Positions 9,301-15,900 of a stretch of 64,000 nucleotides of DNA are shown piece by piece; position 1 is the first letter of the stretch; every line of letters begins with the position of its first letter. A program made the translations under genes and the position numbers. This DNA comes from Bacteroides sp. 43_108 (GTDB lineage: Bacteria > Bacteroidota > Bacteroidia > Bacteroidales > Bacteroidaceae), in NCBI GenBank assembly GCA_001915545.1, contig MNQS01000005.1, positions 1 to 64,000 of the forward strand, written 5' to 3'. The notes under the pieces were generated by a model. It was not told the DNA's origin and ran no database searches. It saw nothing but the letters and a program-made list of their open reading frames with translations.

Positions 9301-10012
9301 TGTTGGGACGCAGCCATCGCATGACATCATCATATTCCTGCTCAAAAGCTTCTATCTGGCTCCGGTAATAAGTCAGGTCGATAGACACATCTTCCTCATT
9401 CATGGACTGGATGATGGTATCTTTCACAAAATCGGCATCCAAACGGGAATTCAAGAATACATGCTGAATAGTACGAGGAATGTTCTGATACTTACTACTT
9501 TCTACAATGGCAAACTTACGATAAGACACCATATCGGGCTTGCGGTTGTTTCCAAAGATGATGTCACGAAACATTTCATAGCTCGTAACAAGCGGAGTAA
9601 TCGTACAACGGGCATCCGACTCAAGAATACGTGTACGCACCTCGCTCCAATCGGCAGATACCTCGTGACGGTCGTTCACAAACCATGCTTTCCGATAAGG
9701 AGCATCTATCAGGCGGAAAGCAGCCCGTCCCATAGATTTGGACACCACTACGGAATATGCGCTATTCTCACGTACCACCTCGTACACGATATACGAGTTG
9801 GCATAGGGCAAATAAAAAGCGTCGAAATTCTGCTTTTCTTTCGGAATGCCCAGATGCAGTTTGTCGGCATTATAGAAAAACAAGATAGCTCGCAGAAGGG
9901 TACTCTTTCCCACTCCCTGCGTACCAATGAAATGCACATTGCCGTCCACCCGGATTTCGGCATAAGGAATATGCGCACTATTCAGGAATATGACTTTATT
10001 CAGGTATCTCAT
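6341..10012 (-). CDS. jetC: Wadjet SMC-like ATPase JetC (MukB-like)
   Basis: SMC-family ATPase, 1223 aa, the motor of the Wadjet plasmid-restriction complex. Walker A is FIGTQGVGKSTLLRAI, with GTQGVGKST at residues 30-38. A very long heptad-rich coiled coil runs from about residue 240 to about 950, rich in Glu, Lys, Arg and Gln and broken near the middle, as expected for a hinge. The C-terminal head holds a signature-like stretch NVGSDGTDILVKAMVNI and Walker B HCMMDEIGKLHPNN. The start overlaps the jetB end by 17 bases, showing tight translational coupling. Known Wadjet complexes extrude DNA loops and cleave small circles. The substrate preference here is inferred from the family. Confidence 0.92.
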   Translation of the reverse strand: MRYLNKVIFLNSAHIPYAEIRVDGNVHFIGTQGVGKSTLLRAILFFYNADKLHLGIPKEKQNFDAFYLPYANSYIVYEVVRENSAYSVVVSKSMGRAAFRLIDAPYRKAWFVNDRHEVSADWSEVRTRILESDARCTITPLVTSYEMFRDIIFGNNRKPDMVSYRKFAIVESSKYQNIPRTIQHVFLNSRLDADFVKDTIIQSMNEEDVSIDLTYYRSQIEAFEQEYDDVMRWLRPNKNGEIVVRKQAEQVIQRYRSLLYSQKQLEEGRAELNYAEKAAHDMLPVLEEQIQEAEEKRARLARLVGEERGKYSAERDKLVRREGAIADDLKRIREKRLYYEKEGIEEVMRRVAGEAALLHEQDSLKQTYAELTATYRDVLQKYDLLVGKVEAAFTAFENERRKAVLARENELNVWRNELYARYREQEVHVRNMYEERQKTWNENRIRLTEEISALRQQKIRIQLTCHFEKETGDYQEQLDALKDEERQTSWQVADLKLTCDQLRQKCTDEIKEGEWQFNQEAEELVRRRTALDEEIQSLTSLLDRWKGSFCEWLDTHKPGWQETIGKVADEELILYAQDLHPVLAGDSDNTLFGVRVELSGVAKELRTPARLKEELAEKEAARESYVRELAQLNGRREETLGQIKKKYNRQIREVADKQHLLEAQLQQIPARRKHLQAELTSWQRKEAEWKREQTEQVELQLAQKSQEQVRWEDEDKRLRAEKEKRLKQLAEELRKTEKAEEEVVRQETGVIHEEITRQRVEMETKKAELRRSQAKELEGSGADMSVITSYEKRMADIRQELEYIVRKRSLVSDFEKDKREYFDREPQLRNEKKTNDAQLEDLENKYKLRMERLLSQQSEAYKTLEARRKEHSDIHKDLASLKAFRADEDLCPSESYTSEMRPTRKSCGTIIGDLKSLIISIHRELDQFKRAVNAFHGNFTAKNTFHFPETLVSDSDFYDFAANLCEFVEDNKIVEYQTRISERYTNIIQRISKETGDLTQHESEIQKTIRAINEDFVRRNFAGVIRGIELRTQASDDKLMQLLVEIKQFNEEHQFNMGALDLFSQDSRMEVNEKAVKYLYSFSRQLRDNPSRKSLVLSDTFNLQFRVKENDNDTGWTEKIANVGSDGTDILVKAMVNIMLINVFKEKASRKFGDFRIHCMMDEIGKLHPNNVKGILAFANCRNIVLVNSSPTTYNVEDYRYTYLLSKDAQSFTQVVPLLTRKQ

Positions 10013-10547
10013 CGCTTGTATCCTCCAATATCGTGATGCAGTCCACCATTTCTTCCATATAGTGGAATGCGGTTAGTACTTTATAGGTTTCATCATGCTC
10101 GTTTTCCAGTTCAATCATCCCAGCCTTTTCCAGCTCTGCCACCAGCTTCTCTACAACCTCTCCGAATTTCTTCTTGTCGGAAAACAAGCGGGAAGCCTTT
10201 TCCTTCAGTTCCATGTTACATCCTATCTGCACCTCAATATCTGCCCGTCGGAACAGGAATCCGGGACCAAAAGCCGAATGATACGTTTTCAGGAAGCTCA
10301 GGTAATCAATCCATTTGCCTACAGCTTCCAGCTTTCGTTCCAAATCGACCCGGGTTTCTTGACGTGTAAAAAGGTAATATCCGTTGCCCGCTTCCAGATA
10401 GAAGCCGATACCTTTATAATAATCGTAATACTCCGTAAAATCTTCTTCAAGCGCATCATAGTACCGCTTGACGGTTGGCGAGACACTATTGGCGGAAATA
10501 AATCCTCCCCTGCTCAGAATATTGAATATTTCTTCCGTGTATTTCAT
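9996..10547 (-). CDS. jetB: Wadjet subunit JetB (MukE-like)
   Basis: MukE/DUF4194-type winged-helix subunit of the Wadjet complex, 183 aa. It is mostly helical, opening with a short helix and the GFISANSVSPTVKRYYDAL segment. A small beta region with YLEAGNGYYLFTRQE follows, which resembles the beta hairpin of kleisin-binding KITE proteins. It bridges the kleisin JetA and the ATPase JetC in known complexes. The stop lies 17 bases inside jetC, and the start is 17 bases after the jetA stop. Confidence 0.85.
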   Translation of the reverse strand: MKYTEEIFNILSRGGFISANSVSPTVKRYYDALEEDFTEYYDYYKGIGFYLEAGNGYYLFTRQETRVDLERKLEAVGKWIDYLSFLKTYHSAFGPGFLFRRADIEVQIGCNMELKEKASRLFSDKKKFGEVVEKLVAELEKAGMIELENEHDETYKVLTAFHYMEEMVDCITILEDTSDEIPE

Positions 10548-10564
10548 CGTTTTATCAAGTATGA

Positions 10565-11770
10565 TTAAGGGTTTTGTCGTAAATAAATCAAAGGGTACTC
10601 CACCTCAGAGGTTGACTCATAATGGTCGGTAAAATCCAGCTCATCCGCATACTGTGAAGCCAGCTGGCAGAAAAAAAGCAGCTTGTCTTCTTCCGCCACC
10701 GGCTTGCCATAGGAATAGTTCATTACGAACCGGAACAAATGTGTGCCAGAGGCAGCAAAAGCATTGAATACTTCCTGCAAATTGACTCTGTCCATTACCT
10801 CACCTGCCTGTGACAGATAACTTTCCGGAATGGCTCCGGCCACATTCCGCGGACCACGTGAGTCCTTCTTCCGCCGCGACATCACCTTACGAATCAACTC
10901 CAATGCCACTTCAGAAGTATGCAGATTTGACAGAGACAACTTGATGCGATAGTTGGGCTGCGGTTCCATCCACACCGGATTCTTTTCGCCAATGACCCGA
11001 CGAATATCTGTATTCTCCTCAAGCAGGAACTGATCGCGCAGGTACTTCAATCGCCTTACCTTTTCAAAAATACGATTCTGGTAGGCTATCAAGTTCAAGT
11101 AATGAATAATCTGTTTTTCTATTTCAATCAGGTTATGATACGAATCGTTCAGCTGAAGCTTTACATCACTCACCACAGCCCGCATCTGTACATCCATAGC
11201 CACACGGAAAAAGGTAGGTTGCTGTGAGTCTATCACTTCTTCACTCCGAGTTATAAGCAAAGCTATGTTACGCCGTTTTTCATCCAGTTTTTTCAATTTG
11301 GCCAGTTTCACCTGATAACTTGGTTCCGTTTTATAAGTTACATCCAAATTACGTTTCAAGTCCATCACATTACGTACGGTAGCCAGTGCAATGTTTTTCA
11401 AACAACGTCTCACCTCTCGCTGATACGCATACTTCCGCTGTTCATTGTTCTCCTTCAGGAAATAATCGATGTTGTCATTCAAATGATTCAGATAATCTTG
11501 CACGAACGATACATTGATTTCCTCGTTTATTTGCAGAACCTCTTCGAAAAACTTCAAGTACAAATCTTCCATTTCCAGGAAATCACCGCTTTCCCGCAGC
11601 ACGCCGTATTCAATAAGAAAACGAATACGCTCTTCCTTGTATTCAGTTAATTCAAGGGCATAATCATAACGGAATGAGAGCTGTTTACGTTTGTAAAACA
11701 TTTCCTTGAGCAACACTTTTTCCCGCTCAAACATTTTCACAAGTTCATCTATAGAACGGAATGTATTCAT
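10565..11770 (-). CDS. jetA: Wadjet kleisin subunit JetA (MukF-like)
   Basis: First gene of the jet operon, 401 aa. The protein is almost entirely alpha-helical, with an N-terminal winged-helix-like region (residues 1-80), a helical middle with heptad character (100-260) and a C-terminal domain containing VWMEPQPNYRIKLSLSNLHTS-like strands. This matches the MukF/kleisin-like role of JetA, which closes the SMC ring. Sequence identity in this family is low, so the call rests mostly on size, fold character and position before jetB-jetC-jetD. A TATCTTTG element lies about 40 bases upstream. Confidence 0.8.
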   Translation of the reverse strand: MNTFRSIDELVKMFEREKVLLKEMFYKRKQLSFRYDYALELTEYKEERIRFLIEYGVLRESGDFLEMEDLYLKFFEEVLQINEEINVSFVQDYLNHLNDNIDYFLKENNEQRKYAYQREVRRCLKNIALATVRNVMDLKRNLDVTYKTEPSYQVKLAKLKKLDEKRRNIALLITRSEEVIDSQQPTFFRVAMDVQMRAVVSDVKLQLNDSYHNLIEIEKQIIHYLNLIAYQNRIFEKVRRLKYLRDQFLLEENTDIRRVIGEKNPVWMEPQPNYRIKLSLSNLHTSEVALELIRKVMSRRKKDSRGPRNVAGAIPESYLSQAGEVMDRVNLQEVFNAFAASGTHLFRFVMNYSYGKPVAEEDKLLFFCQLASQYADELDFTDHYESTSEVEYPLIYLRQNP

Positions 11771-11810
11771 CGTATCAAATATAATGTCATTAAAGCAAAG
11801 GCGTTTTTAG

Positions 11811-11818
11811 CAAAGATA
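11811..11818 (-). promoter_or_regulatory. Promoter -7 element of the jetABCD operon
   Basis: The complement reads TATCTTTG, an exact TAnnTTTG match. A TTTG box (complement of 11841-11844) lies 22 bases upstream of it, close to the usual 19-21 spacing. The expected transcription start is about 35 bases before the jetA ATG. Confidence 0.6.
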
Positions 11819-11910
11819 GGGATTATCCGGAAATCTCCACCAAATATCGTTATCTTTTCATAAGACGGGATGCGGTTCAGCATCGTCTTTTCTCAAAAGC
11901 GGGCTTCGGG

Positions 11911-11942
11911 TTTGACACTGCATTCACCTTTTTGTATCTTTG
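11911..11942 (+). promoter_or_regulatory. Bacteroidota promoter (TTTG-N20-TATCTTTG)
   Basis: TTTG at 11911-11914 and TATCTTTG at 11935-11942 are separated by exactly 20 bases, a full match to the TTTG/TAnnTTTG promoter consensus. It lies 18 bases before the ATG at 11961 of the DUF4112 gene. Confidence 0.75.
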
Positions 11943-11960
11943 CGCCAAACTAGCTGCTAC

Positions 11961-12452
11961 ATGAAAAGTACGAAACAAGACATAAAACGCATGCAGTGGG
12001 AAAACGACCCGCTCTACCGACTGATAAGAACCATCAAGAATGTGATGGACCGATACTACCTCGACCCTCTCATCGGACTGTTCTTTCCGACAGCAGGCGA
12101 CATTTTCTCTTCGGCCATGACACTGCCCTTTCTCACGGTGTCGCTGTTCAAAATCAAGTCTATTCCTCTCACCTTAGCCATCCTCTACAACATGCTGGTG
12201 GACATGATGCTGGGTATCATTCCGCTCTGGATTGGCGACCTGCTGGATATTTTCAGCCGCTCGTACGCGAAAAACTACCGCCTGATTGTGGGTTTCGTGG
12301 AAGGTGACAAGGAGGTGATTCAAGAAGTAAACCGCAAGGCCGTGGTGACAGCCATGGGCATTCTGGTGCTGTGCGTGATTATCTATTGGGTGGCCAAACT
12401 GGCAGTCTACCTGACCACAGCGCTGTGGACATGGATAAGCGGACTGTTTTAA
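11961..12452 (+). CDS. DUF4112 membrane protein
   Basis: Membrane protein of 163 aa resembling DUF4112. It has a short basic cytoplasmic N-terminus, the motif YYLDPLIGLFFPTAGDI, hydrophobic segments around FSSAMTLPFLTVSLFKI and LAILYNMLVDMMLGIIPLWIG, and a C-terminal transmembrane helix. DLLDIFSRSYAKN is the other family hallmark. The function is unknown. The ATG at 11961 is preferred over an earlier in-frame codon because the consensus promoter ends at 11942. It stands alone between the divergent jet operon and the FKBP gene. Confidence 0.8.
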   Translation: MKSTKQDIKRMQWENDPLYRLIRTIKNVMDRYYLDPLIGLFFPTAGDIFSSAMTLPFLTVSLFKIKSIPLTLAILYNMLVDMMLGIIPLWIGDLLDIFSRSYAKNYRLIVGFVEGDKEVIQEVNRKAVVTAMGILVLCVIIYWVAKLAVYLTTALWTWISGLF

Positions 12453-12469
12453 GTATCCCGGAAAATACG

Positions 12470-12477
12470 TACCTTTA
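12470..12477 (+). promoter_or_regulatory. Weak -7 element of the FKBP gene
   Basis: TACCTTTA is one base off TAnnTTTG. A TTTT box sits 19 bases upstream (12447-12450), and the ATG follows at 12495. Confidence 0.4.
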
Positions 12478-12494
12478 CGCCAAAATCATTCATA

Positions 12495-12893
12495 ATGGGA
12501 AAGAAAGAATACATGCAGGCCAACAAGGACTGGCTGTCCGAAAAGGCAAAGGAAGAGGGAGTGATGCCGCTCCCGAAGGGTATCTACTACAAGGTGCTGG
12601 CATCGGGCAAGAACGACGGCAAGCATCCCACACCACGGAGCATAGTCACCGCGCACTACACGGGATGGACCATCAACGGCAAGAAGTTTGACAGCAGCCG
12701 CAGCGGTGCGCCCGTAGCCTTCCGCCTGAGCGACCTGATTGAGGGATGGATTATCGCCATGCAGCAGATGTGTGTGGGCGACAAATGGGAGGTGTACATC
12801 CCGTCGGAAATGGGATACGGCAAATTCTCGCAGCCCGGCATCCCCGGCGGTTCTACCCTGATCTTTGAGATTGAATTGTTTGGAATAGCCTGA
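12495..12893 (+). CDS. FKBP-type peptidyl-prolyl cis-trans isomerase
   Basis: Small cytoplasmic FKBP-type prolyl isomerase, 132 aa, without a signal peptide. FKBP-fold landmarks are present: VTAHYTGWTINGKKFDSS, LIEGWIIAMQQMCVGDKWEV, and YIPSEMGYG followed by IPGGSTLIFEIELFGI. These supply the conserved aromatic residues of the active-site pocket. The short N-terminal helix (residues 1-22) is common in Bacteroidales homologues. The stop codon lies inside the 5' arm of an 18-base perfect inverted repeat. Confidence 0.92.
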   Translation: MGKKEYMQANKDWLSEKAKEEGVMPLPKGIYYKVLASGKNDGKHPTPRSIVTAHYTGWTINGKKFDSSRSGAPVAFRLSDLIEGWIIAMQQMCVGDKWEVYIPSEMGYGKFSQPGIPGGSTLIFEIELFGIA

Positions 12894-12914
12894 GTGCAGG
12901 CTATTCCAAACAAT
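12875..12914 (+). terminator. 18-bp perfect inverted repeat spanning the FKBP stop
   Basis: Arms at 12875-12892 and 12897-12914 are perfect reverse complements with a four-base loop (AGTG). The TGA stop (12891-12893) lies at the top of the hairpin. No T-run follows on either strand, so it may act as an mRNA-stabilising 3' hairpin rather than a classical terminator. It separates the FKBP gene from the convergent TIR-Sel1 gene. Confidence 0.7.
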
Positions 12915-12969
12915 ATAACATTGAGTTATCAGGTATAACACATATATTTGTTCCACAATACATTGTTAT

Positions 12970-15900
12970 TCAATCCATATTGATAGCGTCTAATCTATCA
13001 ATTGCTTCCTGTGCATCTTCACACCCTAACTCCAATGCTTCCTGATAGTAGGACCTTGCCTTTTCAAAGTCTTTTTCTATACCCAATCCATGTTCATAAA
13101 CTTCTCCCATCAACAAATATGCCCTAGCATATTTCCGCTCTAAACATGGACGTATAATTTGATATGCTTCCTCAAAATTCTGTTGAGTACCTAGTCCCCA
13201 AAACCACATTTTCGCTAAATCAATGCATGCAGATAAATTGCCATATTGAATTGCTTGTTCATATAACTCCTTTGCTTTTTTATAATCTCTAGGAACGCCA
13301 TTCCCTGAACAATAATTTAAAGCCAAAAATCGCATGGAACTAGCATCTCCCAATTCACATCCTTTATAATACAATTTATTTGCCAATTCAATATTAGGAG
13401 CTGTACCATTACCTAATTCATACATTAGTCCTAATAAGCTATAAGCCTGTGGATACCTTGCTTCGTATGCTTTCTGTAAATAATCAAGTGCCAGATTCAT
13501 ATTTCTAGGTACTCCATTCTCTCCATAATAATATAACCTTCCCAGATTATACATAGACCAAGCATCTCCTTTATCGGCTGCCTTACGCAAATAGAAGGTC
13601 GCCATCGCATTATTCTGGGGGACTCCATTTCCCTGCAAATAAATACGCGCCATTCCTTTTATTGCATTTATTTCTCCAGCCTCCAATCCTTTCTGATAAA
13701 ATTTTCTCGCAGAAGAATAATCAATTATATCTTCAGGACCTCCTTGATAAATATCCCCGATAAATCCCAACGCATATGTATATCCCATTTGGGCAGCCTC
13801 TTTAAAATATTTCAAGGCCAACTTAATATCTTGTATATCTTCAGGACCATTTAAATACAAAAATGCCATATTAAAATATCCATACGGACTCTTCAATGCA
13901 GCAGCTTGTTTATAGTATTCCAAGGATTGAATTTTATCTATCGTTACCCCCAGTCCATAGAAATACATATCCCCTAATTTATTAAACGCCTCTGCGTGAT
14001 TTTTATCAGCTAAGTATGAGAAATAAGCATAAGCTTTCTTATACTCTGCTTTCTCCAACGCCTGTTCTGCCTCTTTAAAAATATCATCATCACTCTTTTC
14101 TTTTGGAATTATAACTTTACTTACATTTTCATCCACAAGATTTTCACGGAGTTGTTCGAGCCATTTCGCGGCATTCTCATATCCTTGCTCAATTGCTTGT
14201 TCATAATATGATATTGCCTTCTGAGTATCTTTTTCAAGTCCTCCCACACCATCGGTATGAAGTCTTCCAAGCCAATATGAGGCTCTTCCATATCCTCCTT
14301 TCGATGCTGCCCAAAAATATGATACCGCTTTTTTATAATTTACAGGTACAACTTCTCCGAAAAGATACAATTCTCCTAACTTATTTATTGCTGCTAGAAG
14401 TCCATTATCTGCTGCCAACTGAATATACTTAATAGATAGTTCAATATTCTGTGGCAGTCCATCGCAACCGTCTTCATACAAAAGACCTAAATTATAAGCT
14501 GCCTTATATTCTTTTTTTTCAGCTGCTTGCTTAAGTAAATCTACTTCCTTTTGTATATCTGACTGTAAACCTCCTCTTCCTTCACTCATATAAATCCACA
14601 GCCGGAACATAGCATTAGGATTCCCCAATTCTACTGCTTTCTGAAAATAAGAAACTGCTATTCGATCGTTTTCTCCACTTTCATCCATATAAGTTCCACC
14701 TAAATAATTATATGCAGTTCCTGTAGTATCATTCTCTGTAGCCTTTATATAATATTTACGCGCTAACTCTATATTATAAGGAACTCCTTTCCCCCTTTCA
14801 TAGATTAACCCTACACGAATTAAGACCTCCACATTATCTGGATTATATTTCAAATATTGTAAATAATAATCAAGTGCCTTACTGATTCCCTCTTCCGTAT
14901 CCAAAGAGTAATAATAATGTGCTAAATCTCTAGTTGCATTTGTGTACCCTTGATTAAGAGCCAATTCAAAGAAGGATATACCTTTTTCTACATCACGTGG
15001 AATTTCGGAATTACCAACTTTAAGAATGAAGCCACAACTATAAGAGCCATAGCCAGACCCCTTCTGTGAGGCCTTCAAATAAAAATCATAAGCTTTCTCG
15101 AAGTTTTCAGGAACTATTTCTCCTTCAAAATAAGTATCTCCCAAATCTGTCATTGCATGAATATATCCCAAATTAGCCGATTGAAGCAATAAGTCAATAT
15201 ATTTATCTACATTCTTTTCTGACAAAGCCTGACGAGCTTCCCGATAAGCTTGAACCGCCAAAGGATCGTCTTCCACTACAACTTCGGGTTCTGTATCCAT
15301 CTTATCAAGTAACTGAAAAGCACTTTCATTTCCCATTGCTGCTGCCTGACATAAATATTCTCGGGCTTTATCTCTATCTACTGCGGTACCTTGTCCTCTC
15401 AAATACATAAATCCCAATGAATAAAAAGCATAGGCATATCCTCCCTTACAAGCCTCTACATAATATTCCATTGCTTTTTGATAATCCTGCTTTACTCCTT
15501 TACCGCAATAATATAAATCGCCTAATTCTGTTAAGGCACGACAGTTCTTCTGTTCTGCAGATTTCTTATACCAATAATATGCTTTTTCATAGTCTATGGT
15601 CAACCCATCTTCACATGAATACATATCACCTAAATTACACATTGCATCAGAAAGCTCCTGGTCGGCTGCTTTTGTAAACCAGTTAGTTGCTCTTACAGGA
15701 TTCACTTTTACATACCATCCAAAACGATACGCATTTCCTATATAATTCTGTGCATAGGCATAGCCATTTTCAGCTGCTTGTTGTATTAAATTAAATCCTT
15801 CTTCTTCCTTTCCTGATATTTCTTTCTTTATAATCAACTCTCCTAAATGATATAAGCAGGAGGAAATACCAACTCGAGCACCCTTTTGATACCATGAAGC

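Noticed and set aside
6341..11770. Housekeeping MukBEF condensin instead of Wadjet
   Set aside because: A TOPRIM-type JetD gene follows jetC after three bases, which MukBEF loci lack, and the gene order matches jetABCD.
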